A stretch of 64,000 nt of DNA from Gracilimonas mengyeensis (GTDB taxonomy: Bacteria > Bacteroidota > Rhodothermia > Balneolales > Balneolaceae). The position numbers and the translations under genes were made by a program. A model generated the notes under the pieces. The model was not told where the DNA came from and searched no databases. It was given only the letters and a program-made list of their open reading frames with translations. Location: NCBI RefSeq assembly GCF_900182705.1, contig NZ_FXTP01000009.1, positions 124,001 through 188,000 on the forward strand, given 5' to 3'. Positions within the stretch are counted from its first letter, which is position 1. Every line of letters starts with the position of its first letter. Positions 1-9,142 of the stretch are shown here, in pieces.

Positions 1-3
1 AGA

Positions 4-213
4 TTAAGCTAAACGGGAAACGTTAGTGGCACTCAGTCCTTTAGGGGTTTCTTCCACGTCAAACTCAACTTCTTCGCCATCAGCTAAGCCTTCTTCGAAG
101 CCAAGATTTTCAATGTTGTTGCGGTGCACAAAGATATCTTTTCCACCGTTTTCAGGTTCGATGAATCCAAAACCTTTTTGTGCATCAAACCATTTTATTT
201 TACCGTATTCCAT
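4..213 (-). CDS. Cold-shock domain protein, first copy
   Basis: This 69-residue protein is a single cold-shock OB-fold domain that binds single-stranded RNA or DNA in the cytoplasm and typically melts mRNA structure. RNP1 is visible as KGFGFIE (residues 13-19) and RNP2 as DIFVH (26-30), and the length is normal for the family. It is a close paralogue of the protein at 3593-3802: both start MEYGK and share LSAT near the C-terminus. Both genes are preceded, about 80-95 nt upstream of the ATG, by the same element, which suggests common regulation and a long 5' leader as in known csp genes. The family assignment is secure; whether it responds to cold is not shown. Confidence 0.95.
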   Translation of the reverse strand: MEYGKIKWFDAQKGFGFIEPENGGKDIFVHRNNIENLGFEEGLADGEEVEFDVEETPKGLSATNVSRLA

Positions 214-589
214 AATTTTATTGTTGTATTGGTGCTATTACCTCAGGTTATCCGTTGTGTATAAGCCTGCTGCAACAGCGGTATTAAATGTTAGTTGTAC
301 AAACTATAGAGGGGAAACAAATACTAAACTCGGAAGGCTAATACTGATTCTTACCATACATTTGCGATTCGTAATATCTGCTTTATTACAATTAATACCA
401 AATAGATATGTCTACCTATGGCTTTTAGCTGCAATTTTTTCGACAACAGGCTTGTACCATTGGAATAATCTTGGTAGATAGGCTGTTATAAGACACGGTA
501 TTGGATTTTAAAAATCCAACTTTAATGCGGAATAGAAACTTAGTTTGGAAGATCACGTTATCAAGACGGAATAAATCACTAGCATCTTA
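214..589. other. Intergenic region with a csp leader and no gene
   Basis: This 376-base gap separates the minus-strand cold-shock gene from the plus-strand protease gene. The first ~115 bases are the presumed cold-shock leader and promoter. The rest is AT-rich, shows no convincing coding frame, hairpin or repeat, and probably carries the protease promoter. The 151-codon plus-strand frame running through it largely mirrors the cold-shock gene and is not taken as a gene. Confidence 0.6.
290..330 (-). promoter_or_regulatory. Upstream element shared by the two cold-shock genes, copy 1
   Basis: Read on the minus strand, this stretch holds a run like TTTCCCCTCT followed by GTTTGTACAACTAAC. Almost the same string lies upstream of the second cold-shock gene at 3896-3940. 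It sits about 77 nt before the start codon at 213. It is probably a promoter plus the start of a long leader; which part is promoter cannot be told from sequence alone. Confidence 0.5.
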
Positions 590-1897
590 TTGACTATATC
601 GAAGCATACATATCGGTTTCTTGGGAGTTTACTCTGTCTTTTGGGGTTGTTGAGCGGGTCAGCTTTTGCACAAACTCAGCAAGCCGATAGCAGCTATTTT
701 GAAATAAATGGCAGAGAAGACCGACGCGTTACCATTCCTTTTGAGCTTATCAACAACCTGGTGGTTATAGAAGCACAAATTAATGGTTCAACGCCCCTTA
801 AGTTCATTGTAGATACCGGGGTTAGATATACGCTCATTACCTCGTTGTATAACAGGGAAGTGTATCTGAACAGTACACGTATCATTAACCTTGCCGGATT
901 GGGAGAGGGGGAGGTGCTACAGGCTTATTTCTCAGAAGGTAACATCCTGGATATAGATCGTGTTAGCGGCCGGAATATGGAGGTAGTGATATTACAGGAA
1001 GATATTTTTAAGCTGGCCTCCTTTATGGGAACCGAAGTTCATGGACTTATAGGCTACGATCTGTTTAAAAATTTTGTGGTAGAGATCAACTATAAAAGAA
1101 AGCACATCTACTTATATAAACCGGAGGAGTTCGAAGAAAAATTTGAAAAATTACCCCGACATCGTAAATGGCATGAAGTTTCCCTGTTTCTCGATGAGCG
1201 TAAGTCATACGTAAATGTTGATTATCATAGTCCGGTTACTGACTCTACCGTACCCTTGCGGTTACTGGTAGATACCGGTTCCAGCAATGCCTTTTCTTTG
1301 TACGAACTGGCACATCCCGCCATCAAGGTTCCTGAGAATACCATCGATACCTTTTTAGGAACGGGGTTAAGCGGAGACGTAACGGGAGAGCTTGGCCGAA
1401 TCCCATCCATACAATTAGATGAGTTCACTTTTGAAGAACCCGTGGTAGCTTATCCGGACAGTATTTCAATCCGGCGCGCATTTAAAATTGGCAAACGGCA
1501 GGGAAGTATTGGGGGAGAAGCATTCCGGCGGTTCAAAGTGATATTTCACTATCAAAATGAGGCTATGTATATGAGGAAGAACAGTGATTTTGGGGATGAG
1601 TTCCATTACAACGCCAGTGGTATTGAAGTGCATACGCCCATTGCAAATCTGCCGTACTACGTGATTTCGGATGTCAGAAAAGGGTCTCCGGCAGAAGAAG
1701 CTGGCGTAAAGGTTGGAGATGTAATTCAATATTTAAACAGACGGCCGGTTGAATCCTATACGTTGAATGAAGTTCACAATCGGTTTTACAACAAAGAAGG
1801 AAGCAGAATTCGCATGACGGTATTAAGGGATGATACTGCCAGACTGGAGTTTAATTTCAGAATGAAAGATGAATTGCAGCTGCAAATGGATAATTAA
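590..1897 (+). CDS. Secreted two-lobed aspartyl protease with C-terminal PDZ domain
   Basis: The 435-residue product begins with a signal peptide ending near AFAQ (residue 28), so it should act in the periplasm or outside. Two catalytic motifs are visible, VDTG with Asp75 and VDTG with Asp228, as in retropepsin-type domains arranged in tandem (aspartyl_protease/gag-asp families). Residues ~355-425 form a PDZ domain (GSPAEEAGVKVGDVI), which usually binds peptide C-termini or holds the protease in an assembly. The start is a TTG directly before the signal peptide; no in-frame ATG gives a better one. The next gene, also a secreted peptidase, lies 92 bp downstream in the same direction. The substrate is unknown. 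Confidence 0.85.
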   Translation: MTISKHTYRFLGSLLCLLGLLSGSAFAQTQQADSSYFEINGREDRRVTIPFELINNLVVIEAQINGSTPLKFIVDTGVRYTLITSLYNREVYLNSTRIINLAGLGEGEVLQAYFSEGNILDIDRVSGRNMEVVILQEDIFKLASFMGTEVHGLIGYDLFKNFVVEINYKRKHIYLYKPEEFEEKFEKLPRHRKWHEVSLFLDERKSYVNVDYHSPVTDSTVPLRLLVDTGSSNAFSLYELAHPAIKVPENTIDTFLGTGLSGDVTGELGRIPSIQLDEFTFEEPVVAYPDSISIRRAFKIGKRQGSIGGEAFRRFKVIFHYQNEAMYMRKNSDFGDEFHYNASGIEVHTPIANLPYYVISDVRKGSPAEEAGVKVGDVIQYLNRRPVESYTLNEVHNRFYNKEGSRIRMTVLRDDTARLEFNFRMKDELQLQMDN

Positions 1898-1989
1898 AAT
1901 CAGGTTTTACTGATTTTGACAGGTAATTATTGATCAAAATTGCTAATTACTGCACTCACAATTTCTAATACTCGAAAAACTATCGCGGT

Positions 1990-3510
1990 ATGAATGCAGT
2001 AAAAGCTCTTATTACAGGAATTATACTCGGGATGATGTTGATGGGACATCCCAGCCAGTTGCTGGCTCAACAAGAAACAGAAGAACCGATAAGCCTGCGC
2101 TCATCCAAAGTCGATTGGTCAAAAACTACGGAGCATGAGACCCGCATTAAAGGTCAGCGTGTTCCATATACTACTACCGTAGGTAACCAGCCGGTTTGGA
2201 ATGAAGACGGCAAGCCCATAGCGAGTTTGTTTTACACGTATTACGAGCGGTCGGATGTGGATGACCATAGCCGGCGCCCGTTGGTAATTTCGTTTAATGG
2301 CGGACCTGGTTCTGCTTCGGTTTGGATGCACATTGGCTACACTGGCCCCAAAATGCTGAATATTGATGAAGAAGGGTTCCCTTTGCAGCCCTATGGCGTC
2401 AAAGACAATCCGCATTCTATCCTGGATGTAGCCGACATCGTATTCGTTAATCCTGTGAATGTTGCTTTTTCCCGAATACTGGATGAAGAAACAAAACGGG
2501 AGACTTTTTTTGGAGTGAATGCAGATGTGGAATACCTGGCCGATTGGATTGATACTTTTGTATCCCGCCAGAATCGATGGCCTTCACCTAAATATTTGAT
2601 TGGCGAGAGTTATGGAACTACCCGGGTATCAGGGCTGGCTAACAGGCTGCAATCTTCCCATTGGATGTACCTGAACGGGGTGATTTTGGTATCTCCAACC
2701 GGATTGGGTATTGACCGCGAAGGTCCCGTAGAAGATGCTTTGCCGCTACCTTATTTTACAGCTACGGCATGGTATCACGAGGCCTTGGACAACAGCTTCC
2801 AACAGCAGGATTTAGATGACATTTTGCCGGAAGTAGAAGCATTTACCATTAACGAGTACATCCCGGCGCTGGCAAAAGGTGGATTCATTGAAGAAGCTGA
2901 GAAGCAGCGGATTGCAGAGCAGGTATCGGAGTATTCAGGTATTGATAAGCAGGCAATTCTGGACCGAAATCTTCGCATATCAACATCCTTTTTCTGGAAG
3001 GAATTGCTTCGGGATGAAGGATTGACAGTAGGCCGACTAGATTCCCGCTACCGTGGGGTTGATCGAGAGAACGGGGGAGAGCGTTATGATTTTGATCCCG
3101 CTTTAAGTGCCTGGAACCATGCGTTTACACCCGCTATCAACCATTATTTAAGAAGTGAGTTGGGTTATGAAACAGATTTACAGTACTGGACCTTTGGCCC
3201 GGTGCATCCCTGGGATCGCACGCGAAATAACACCGGTGAAGAGCTTCGGGAAGCCATGGCTCAGAATCCCTTTCTGCAGGTGATGATTCAATCTGGTTAT
3301 TATGATGGGGGAACCAATTATTTCGATGCCAAATATACCATGTGGAATCTCGATCCATCCGGAAAGTTAACCGATAGGTTATCATTTAAAGGATACCGAA
3401 GCGGGCACATGATGTACCTCCGTGCAGAAGACCTGGAAAGCTCAAATGAAGACATCCGGACATTTATTGAGGCATCCATCCCCGAAGAAGACCTTCCTGC
3501 AAAGTATTAG
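1990..3510 (+). CDS. Secreted serine carboxypeptidase, peptidase family S10
   Basis: The 506-residue protein has a signal peptide (cleavage after LLAQ, about residue 27) and belongs to the S10 family, which removes C-terminal residues from peptides. Visible landmarks are the oxyanion-hole segment NGGPGSASVW, the nucleophile motif GESYG, and the C-terminal YRSGHMMY holding the catalytic His. The catalytic Asp probably lies in the GYYDGGT segment. Its neighbour upstream is an aspartyl protease, suggesting peptide scavenging in the periplasm. A strong hairpin terminator follows the stop codon. Confidence 0.9.
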   Translation: MNAVKALITGIILGMMLMGHPSQLLAQQETEEPISLRSSKVDWSKTTEHETRIKGQRVPYTTTVGNQPVWNEDGKPIASLFYTYYERSDVDDHSRRPLVISFNGGPGSASVWMHIGYTGPKMLNIDEEGFPLQPYGVKDNPHSILDVADIVFVNPVNVAFSRILDEETKRETFFGVNADVEYLADWIDTFVSRQNRWPSPKYLIGESYGTTRVSGLANRLQSSHWMYLNGVILVSPTGLGIDREGPVEDALPLPYFTATAWYHEALDNSFQQQDLDDILPEVEAFTINEYIPALAKGGFIEEAEKQRIAEQVSEYSGIDKQAILDRNLRISTSFFWKELLRDEGLTVGRLDSRYRGVDRENGGERYDFDPALSAWNHAFTPAINHYLRSELGYETDLQYWTFGPVHPWDRTRNNTGEELREAMAQNPFLQVMIQSGYYDGGTNYFDAKYTMWNLDPSGKLTDRLSFKGYRSGHMMYLRAEDLESSNEDIRTFIEASIPEEDLPAKY

Positions 3511-3536
3511 AGTGGATCAACAGAAATTGCTTCCAT

Positions 3537-3575
3537 AAAAAAAGCCCGACTTCTTCCGAAGCCGGGCTTAATAAT
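3537..3575. terminator. Bidirectional terminator between the carboxypeptidase and csp genes
   Basis: AAGCCCG (3542-3548) pairs with CGGGCTT (3563-3569), with an inner CTTC/GAAG stem around a TTCC loop. An A-run precedes it and a T-rich tail follows, so it can serve both converging genes. Confidence 0.85.
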
Positions 3576-3592
3576 TTCAAACAGTGGAGAAA

Positions 3593-3802
3593 TTATTCGA
3601 GGATGTAAACTTCTGTAGCGCTAAGGCCTTTAGGAGTTTCTTCCACGGAATATTCTACTTCTTCACCGTCTTCAATACCTTCGTTAAAACCAAGGTTTTC
3701 AACATTGTTGCGGTGCAGAAAGATATCATTTCCGCCATTGTCAGGCTTGATAAACCCAAATCCTTTTTGAGCATCAAACCATTTTACTTTACCGTATTCC
3801 AT
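3593..3802 (-). CDS. Cold-shock domain protein, second copy
   Basis: This 69-residue protein is a stand-alone cold-shock domain with RNP1 KGFGFIK and RNP2 DIFLH, and is a paralogue of the protein at 4-213. The frame is open further upstream to 3868, but the MEYGK start at 3802 matches the paralogue and the family length, so the longer version is rejected. The upstream region (3896-3940) carries the same element as the first copy. Like other cold-shock proteins it should act as an RNA chaperone in the cytoplasm. Confidence 0.95.
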   Translation of the reverse strand: MEYGKVKWFDAQKGFGFIKPDNGGNDIFLHRNNVENLGFNEGIEDGEEVEYSVEETPKGLSATEVYILE

Positions 3803-4175
3803 AATATAAATAAGTGTTATTGTTTCGCAGGCACAGTGTCTTGTATGCCCAATACGGACATACTTCATTTCTAAAATCGGCTGCGAGAATTAAGTGTTAG
3901 TTATACAAACCAGAGAAGGGAAATAAAACTGTACTAAAAATTACCGATGTCGCCTTTAATTAATTTGCACTTCAAAGGTCTCGGTTATTTCGACCAATAC
4001 CAAATCTGATTTATGAGTGATTTGGTGAACCGGTGATTTAGTGATTGAGTGATATAGTAATTTAGTGGGGTTGAGAAGATTACAAAAATCCTTTAACACT
4101 CGTTGTTGATTTGATGGCAACATTCCCACGAAAGTCCCCACCACTATATCACTCTATCACCATATCACTACATCA
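3803..4175. other. Intergenic region with csp leader and octamer repeats
   Basis: No gene is supported in this 373-base gap. It contains the second cold-shock leader with its shared upstream element, then two oppositely oriented octamer arrays (4014-4069 and 4142-4179). The small frame at 3956-4144 consists mostly of repeat sequence and is not considered real. Confidence 0.6.
3896..3940 (-). promoter_or_regulatory. Upstream element shared by the two cold-shock genes, copy 2
   Basis: On the minus strand this reads TTTCCCTTCT, a short variable part, then GTTTGTATAACTAAC, matching the element at 290-330 in all but a few bases. It lies about 94 nt before the ATG at 3802. The conservation between two otherwise diverged intergenic regions argues for function. 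Confidence 0.5.
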
Positions 4176-4179
4176 TTAC
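4014..4179. repeat. Pair of inverted octamer tandem arrays
   Basis: Seven 8-bp units with consensus TTAGTGAT run from 4014 to 4069 (for example TTAGTGAT, TGAGTGAT, ATAGTAAT). About five units of the reverse complement (ATCACTAC, ATCACCAT, ATCACTCT) run from 4142 to 4179 and overlap the stop codon of the nuclease gene. The arms could fold into an imperfect hairpin around a ~70-nt loop, possibly serving as a nuclease terminator. Confidence 0.7.
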
Positions 4180-4955
4180 CCATAAATTTCATTAATCAGT
4201 CCCGCAAGACGCACACCGGCTTTCAATAACCTTTGTTGAACCGTATCCCAGTTTTTGTAGGAATATTCGTAGCTGAGTTCTTTGTCTTCCGGGATATCAT
4301 ACACCTGGGGAAGCAGTGCCTGAGATTCGTATGCCCAGTCCAGCACCGAAGTGCTTTGCCATTGCTCAATTTCTTTTTCAGTGGGGTGATTGATGAACTG
4401 GGCGAGTTCGGTAAAACTGAGCTGCTTGTCGTCAATCATTTCGCTGTCCCAAACACGGTGCAGGTTTGAATTTTCCCAGAACCATTGCAGCCGTACATCG
4501 TTTCCGCCCCGATCAGGCTGACTGCCCACGTGAAGCGGCTGATGCAGATCTCCCACCAAATGTACCAGTATCTTCAAGTTTTCGGCTTCTTGTTTAGGGG
4601 ATAACCCGCCTTCCTTGAGTTCACCCACTACTTTATTTATAGCCCAGAGAATATCACCGTCGGGATTCTTTTCTGCAGTCTCATAAGTCTCACCTTCGGG
4701 GATAGTTACATAGTGCCAGGGAGCCATAAAATCGTACGCATCATCTGAGCGCACTTCATCCATCCACGTAGAAACTTGTGCCAGCGATTCAGGTCCTAAT
4801 ACGCGTTTCACTTCTTCGGCGGCGGTTTCGGTTAGATAATGTTCAGCCACCAGGCCGGTAGTACGGTGCCCAATCTGTCCCCAACGCATGGATTCGTTAG
4901 TGGTTGAGGTAAATCCAATAAGGAAGATGGAAAGGAGAGTAAGGAGTTTAGTCAC
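4176..4955 (-). CDS. S1/P1-type zinc-dependent nuclease
   Basis: The 259-residue protein has an N-terminal signal peptide and the pattern of S1/P1 nucleases, which degrade single-stranded DNA and RNA using three zinc ions in the periplasm or outside the cell. Expected metal ligands are seen in order: Trp just after the signal region with GHRTTG, DFMAPWHY, HLVGDLHQPLH, GGNDV and NLHRVWD. The length is normal. It probably works in phosphate or nucleotide scavenging. It is flanked by repeats on both sides and appears to be transcribed alone. Confidence 0.93.
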   Translation of the reverse strand: MTKLLTLLSIFLIGFTSTTNESMRWGQIGHRTTGLVAEHYLTETAAEEVKRVLGPESLAQVSTWMDEVRSDDAYDFMAPWHYVTIPEGETYETAEKNPDGDILWAINKVVGELKEGGLSPKQEAENLKILVHLVGDLHQPLHVGSQPDRGGNDVRLQWFWENSNLHRVWDSEMIDDKQLSFTELAQFINHPTEKEIEQWQSTSVLDWAYESQALLPQVYDIPEDKELSYEYSYKNWDTVQQRLLKAGVRLAGLINEIYG

Positions 4956-5099
4956 GACAGTAAGAGAGTTATTGAAATTGAATTTTGGTTGGAAAAGATA
5001 ACAGTGCGGATGTTAGGAATTAGTAAATTTTTTTGAAAAGGTGGGGGTGAACCGTGATTTATGGGATTAGAGGCGATGCAGACCAGTTTCTTTTTCAAA

Positions 5100-5781
5100 C
5101 CCATAGCCCACGGTTTTAACCGTGGGTTGAGAGGGGGTACACCACGTAGAACCATTTCAATGGTTTGAGTATATTCCACGAATTAAATCAATAACTATCG
5201 GGGAATATTATGCCACATTCATTCCACACAATTTGGGTACATGCCATTTGGTCTACAAAAAACAGGAAGTCCTTCATCCAATCTAATGTAGAAGAGAAAA
5301 TTTATCACTACATGAAAAATCAATTTAAAGATTCAGGATGTCCCGTTAGGATTATCAACGGTATGCCGGATCACGTGCATTGTCTTTTTTTGCTAAATCC
5401 TCAAAAAGCACTTACCGACGTAATCAAACAAGTGAAGGGTAGTACCTCGCATTGGATTAATCAGCAAGATATGATACCGCAGAAATTTAGTTGGCAGGTT
5501 GGAGGAGCATCGTATTCAGTCAGTGAATCAGTAAAAGAAAAGGTGTATAAATATATTGCCAATCAGAAGAAGCACCATGAACACAAATCATTTCAGGAAG
5601 AATACGAAGAATTTATCAAGTTACACCAGTTTTCAAACGGTTAAAACCGTTTACTCGTAATACAGAATCATTCACCCACGGTTGAAACCGTGGGCTATGG
5701 GGTTTGAGGTCATGCCAATATCTTTGAACCATGCCGGGGAATAATTAAAAATGGACGCAAAACCATTTCAATGGTTTAACG
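5100..5781 (+). mobile_element. IS200-like element: single transposase framed by palindromic hairpins
   Basis: The transposase gene is bracketed by hairpins. On the left are CCCACGGTT/AACCGTGGG (5107-5126) and AACCATT/AATGGTT (5150-5165). On the right are AAACGGTT/AACCGTTT at the stop codon (5635-5652), CCCACGGTT/AACCGTGGG (5675-5694) and AACCATT/AATGGTT (5761-5776). The CCCACGG hairpin with its CATAG flank occurs in opposite orientation on the two sides, while the AACCATT hairpin is repeated directly. This is like IS200/IS605 ends or REP pairs around a RAYT gene. The exact boundaries are uncertain. Confidence 0.65.
5210..5644 (+). CDS. tnpA: IS200/IS605-family Y1 (HUH) transposase
   Basis: This 144-residue protein is a single-domain HUH transposase that cuts and rejoins single-stranded DNA at hairpin ends. 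The HUH motif is His55-Val-His57 (PDHVHCLF), and the catalytic tyrosine is most likely Tyr115 in YIANQ, with the characteristic Gln119. The length is close to IS200 TnpA (about 150) and both motifs are intact, so it may be active. Hairpins flank it on both sides, and one spans its stop codon. No accessory tnpB gene is present. Confidence 0.9.
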   Translation: MPHSFHTIWVHAIWSTKNRKSFIQSNVEEKIYHYMKNQFKDSGCPVRIINGMPDHVHCLFLLNPQKALTDVIKQVKGSTSHWINQQDMIPQKFSWQVGGASYSVSESVKEKVYKYIANQKKHHEHKSFQEEYEEFIKLHQFSNG

Positions 5782-5832
5782 AGATTGTCTTATCTTTAGG
5801 ATTCCAGAAATTTAGAATCCAAAAAATTATCA

Positions 5833-8364
5833 ATGCACTCCTACAATCCGGATCAAATCGAGACCAAATGGCAAAAGTACTGGCTCGAGAATAAAACCTT
5901 TGAAACGCCCACCGACACCGACAAGCCGAAATATTACGTACTGGATATGTTTCCATACCCAAGCGGTGCCGGGCTACATGTGGGGCACCCGGAAGGATAC
6001 ACGGCTACGGATATCATTTCCCGTTACAAGCGAATGAACGGTTTCAACGTGTTGCATCCGATTGGTTGGGATGCTTTTGGCTTGCCTGCCGAGCAGTATG
6101 CAGTTCGGACGGGAACACATCCCCGGGAAACCACCGAGAAGAATATCAACAAATTCCGTGAGCAGCTGCAGGCTATTGGCTTTAGTTATGACTGGGATCG
6201 CGAAGTGAATACCACCGATCCGGATTATTACAAATGGACCCAGTGGATTTTCTTGCAGCTCTATAAAAAAGGGCTGGCTTATGAAGATGAAGTGGCGGTA
6301 AACTGGTGCCCCGAGCTGGGAACCGTGCTGGCCAATGAGGAAGTCATTGATGGCAAAAGTGAAGTAGGCGGCCACCCGGTAGTTCGCAAGCCTATGCGGC
6401 AGTGGGTGCTTAAAATCACCGAATATGCGGAAGAATTACTGCAGGATCTGGAAGATCTGGACTGGCCCGAATCCCTGAAAGAAATGCAGCGCAACTGGAT
6501 TGGCAAATCCATTGGGGCTGAAATTGATTTTGAAATCGATGAGTATGATGAAAAACTGCGTGTGTTCACCACTCGACCGGATACGATTTTTGGTGCTACC
6601 TACATGGTGCTGGCTCCTGAACACCATCTGGTAGATAAAATTACTACGGATGAGCAAAAAGAAGCCATAGAAAACTATCAGGAAGAGGCTGCCAAAAAAT
6701 CAGATCTGGAGCGACAGGAGCTCAGTAAAGAGAAGACCGGAGCCTTTACAGGCGCCTATGCCATCAACCCGGCGAATGGAAAGAAAATACCCATCTGGAT
6801 TGCCGATTATGTGCTGGCAAGCTACGGAACCGGCGCTATTATGGCCGTACCCGGACAGGATGAGCGTGACTGGGAATTTGCTGAGAAGTTTGACCTGGAA
6901 ATCATCCGCACGGTAGAACCACCTGAAGATTTTGATGGCAAAGCTTATACAGGAGAAGGTCCGGCCATTAACAGCGAGTTTTTGAACGGACTGGATATTG
7001 AAGAGGCCAAGAAGAAAATTATTCTTTGGCTGGAAGGCAAAGGAGCCGGTAAGAAATCCGTGAATTATAAATTGCGCGACTGGCTGTTCTCACGTCAACG
7101 CTACTGGGGAGAGCCGTTTCCAATTATTCATGTGGATGGCGAACATAAAGCTTTACCTGAGTCCGAATTGCCATTAACACTGCCTGAAGTAGATAAATAT
7201 CAACCCACCGGAGACGGTGAACCTCCACTGGCTAATGCCGAAGATTGGGTGAACACCACCGATCCCGAAACCGGCAAGTCGGCAAAGCGTGAAACCAATA
7301 CTATGCCACAGTGGGCCGGTTCATGCTGGTATTACCTGCGATACATCAGTCCCGAGTTTGACGGCGGTCCCGTTGACCCCGATTACGAAAAATACTGGAT
7401 GCCGGTAGACTTGTATGTAGGCGGAGCCGAGCATGCGGTATTGCACTTGTTGTATGCCCGCTTCTGGCACAAGGTGTTGTATGATATTGGGGTGGTTTCT
7501 ACCAAAGAGCCTTTCCAAAAGCTGGTAAATCAGGGGATGATTTTGGGTGAAATGGAATTCACCGGACCGGAAGGCGAGAAGCTTTCGGAGAACGAAGTTG
7601 AGAAAAAAGGGGAGGGTTTTGTGCTGAAGGGCACGGATACCAAGATTGAAGCCCGGGCGCATAAAATGTCCAAAAGCCGAGGCAACGTCATCAACCCAGA
7701 CCATATTATTGATGAATATGGGGCCGATTCGCTGCGATTGTATGAAATGTTTATGGGGCCGCTGGAACAAGTGAAGCCGTGGAGCACCAAAGGGGTGGAG
7801 GGAGTAAATCGCTTCCTGAACCGTGTTTGGCGCCTGCTGGTGGATGAAGATTCCGGAGAAGTTTCCGACAAGGTCAAAGATATTGAGCCTCAAAAAGAGC
7901 ATTTGAAGCCATTGCATGAAGCCATCAAGAAGGTTTCAGAGGATATTGAAAGCCTACGGTTCAATACAGCCATTTCGGCGCTGATGATTTTTGTGAATGA
8001 GGCCAACGGCTGGGATGAAATTCCGCGGTCGGTAGCTAAGGAGTTTATTCAAATATTGAATCCTTTTGCCCCGCACATCACCGAAGAATTATGGCGTATG
8101 CTGGGTAATGAGCAGACTTTGGCTTATGAAGACTGGCCGGAATTCAAAGAAGAATACCTGAAAGATGACCAAATAACCTACCCGGTTCAGGTAAATGGCA
8201 AAGTACGCGCCAACATCGAAGTAGACGCAGAGAAAGCTAAAGACAAAGATTTTGTTCTGGGACTGGCTAAATCAGAAGAAAATGTAGCCAAATACCTGGA
8301 AGAAGGTAATCTGGTGAAAGAAATCTTTGTTCCGGGCAAAATCATTAACCTGGTTGTAAAGTAA
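5833..8364 (+). CDS. leuS: Leucyl-tRNA synthetase
   Basis: The 843-residue cytoplasmic class I synthetase charges tRNA-Leu with leucine using ATP. The HIGH-type motif is HVGH in [15 protein letters not shown] (near residue 50). The CP1 editing domain follows, with [15 protein letters not shown], then the [13 protein letters not shown] loop, an anticodon-binding helix bundle and the C-terminal domain ([13 protein letters not shown]). The length and domain order are normal for bacterial LeuRS. It stands alone, with an IS200-like element upstream and a hairpin terminator downstream. Confidence 0.98.
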   Translation: MHSYNPDQIETKWQKYWLENKTFETPTDTDKPKYYVLDMFPYPSGAGLHVGHPEGYTATDIISRYKRMNGFNVLHPIGWDAFGLPAEQYAVRTGTHPRETTEKNINKFREQLQAIGFSYDWDREVNTTDPDYYKWTQWIFLQLYKKGLAYEDEVAVNWCPELGTVLANEEVIDGKSEVGGHPVVRKPMRQWVLKITEYAEELLQDLEDLDWPESLKEMQRNWIGKSIGAEIDFEIDEYDEKLRVFTTRPDTIFGATYMVLAPEHHLVDKITTDEQKEAIENYQEEAAKKSDLERQELSKEKTGAFTGAYAINPANGKKIPIWIADYVLASYGTGAIMAVPGQDERDWEFAEKFDLEIIRTVEPPEDFDGKAYTGEGPAINSEFLNGLDIEEAKKKIILWLEGKGAGKKSVNYKLRDWLFSRQRYWGEPFPIIHVDGEHKALPESELPLTLPEVDKYQPTGDGEPPLANAEDWVNTTDPETGKSAKRETNTMPQWAGSCWYYLRYISPEFDGGPVDPDYEKYWMPVDLYVGGAEHAVLHLLYARFWHKVLYDIGVVSTKEPFQKLVNQGMILGEMEFTGPEGEKLSENEVEKKGEGFVLKGTDTKIEARAHKMSKSRGNVINPDHIIDEYGADSLRLYEMFMGPLEQVKPWSTKGVEGVNRFLNRVWRLLVDEDSGEVSDKVKDIEPQKEHLKPLHEAIKKVSEDIESLRFNTAISALMIFVNEANGWDEIPRSVAKEFIQILNPFAPHITEELWRMLGNEQTLAYEDWPEFKEEYLKDDQITYPVQVNGKVRANIEVDAEKAKDKDFVLGLAKSEENVAKYLEEGNLVKEIFVPGKIINLVVK

Positions 8365-8372
8365 ATATACGA

Positions 8373-8414
8373 ATTGGATCTCACTGACTAATATTTGGTG
8401 AGATCCAATATTTT
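8373..8414 (+). terminator. Terminator after leuS
   Basis: ATTGGATCTCAC (8373-8384) pairs perfectly with GTGAGATCCAAT (8398-8409), with a 13-nt loop. The following bases are ATTTTG, so the U-tract is short. Confidence 0.7.
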
Positions 8415-8504
8415 GTATCTGTGACATTTAAGATTTGTATGGTATCAAATTAGAAATGTTGGCAGCATATTCTAATCCGGCACTGCATTTGTTATATTGA
8501 TGAT

Positions 8505-8888
8505 ATGAAGAACTTGCGTTCCATCTTAACTGTTTGGTTGATTTTGTTTTCTGCCGGACAGAGTTTGCATGCAGCCAGCATCAGCTTTGCTTCCTTAGCA
8601 GAAGTACAGGCTACCATACAGCCAACGGATGCAGCGGATGATTCCGATTCTTACCCACCCACAGCTATTATTCTGAATGGCTCCTCTTCGGCGGAGGTCA
8701 TTTTTGCCCACTCAAACCAAATGCCGCGGTCTGTTTCTGAAACTACATCGGAGCAGGATGAGGAAACAGCTCTCAAAGCCGACTCTTGTTTTCGCAAACA
8801 GCTGAATCAACAGCTCGGTTATACCCAGCTGATAGAAAGGCATTTCACTTCAAAAGAGTTACTCTATCCTTTCCATCACTTTTTGTAA
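8505..8888 (+). CDS. Small secreted protein of unknown function
   Basis: The 127-residue product starts with a clear signal peptide (cleavage after LHAA, about residue 24). The mature part is polar, rich in Ser, Thr, Asp and Glu, has one Cys and ends in aromatic residues and His. I recognise no domain. It follows leuS but is separated from it by a terminator, and it precedes another small gene. It is probably a lineage-specific exported protein. Confidence 0.6.
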   Translation: MKNLRSILTVWLILFSAGQSLHAASISFASLAEVQATIQPTDAADDSDSYPPTAIILNGSSSAEVIFAHSNQMPRSVSETTSEQDEETALKADSCFRKQLNQQLGYTQLIERHFTSKELLYPFHHFL

Positions 8889-8987
8889 TCCATCAAAAAG
8901 CAGCTTAGAACTGCTTTAAAACCAAATATGCAAAAACATATTCCTGTATAAGCAGGAATATTCTTGTCAACATTAAATATTATTACG

Positions 8988-9101
8988 ATGGAAATTGATT
9001 TTGCAACCATCGTCATATCCTTGATTGCGATCGCTTTTTTTGTAGTACCAATCACGTACGATCAAATGAAGAAAAAGAAGGATCATGACGAACAGAACTA
9101 A
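8988..9101 (+). CDS. 37-residue single-span membrane protein
   Basis: An ATG at 8988 opens a 37-codon frame ending TAA. The product has a short acidic start (MEID), one hydrophobic segment of about 18 residues containing two Phe and a Pro, then a strongly basic KKKK stretch and a polar tail. This charge layout predicts a single transmembrane helix with the C-terminus in the cytoplasm. A strong terminator begins 10 bp after the stop, which supports a real short transcript. The function is unknown; I recall similar tiny membrane proteins in Bacteroidota-type genomes. Confidence 0.65.
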   Translation: MEIDFATIVISLIAIAFFVVPITYDQMKKKKDHDEQN

Positions 9102-9111
9102 CTGACGAACC

Positions 9112-9142
9112 AAAGGGACAATGCTTCATTGTCCCTTTTTTT
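9112..9142 (+). terminator. Strong intrinsic terminator after the 37-residue gene
   Basis: AAAGGGACAATG (9112-9123), a CTT loop and CATTGTCCCTTT (9127-9138) form a perfect 12-bp stem followed by a run of T. Confidence 0.9.

Noticed and set aside
26-481. 151-codon plus-strand frame over the first cold-shock gene and its leader
   Set aside because: Its first part is the complement of a real cold-shock gene and the remainder is AT-rich with no protein-like features.
3593-3868. Longer version of the second cold-shock protein with 22 extra N-terminal residues
   Set aside because: The paralogue starts at MEYGK and the extra part includes likely leader sequence.
7321-7917. 198-codon minus-strand frame inside leuS
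   Set aside because: It lies wholly within the well-conserved leuS coding sequence and shows no domain.
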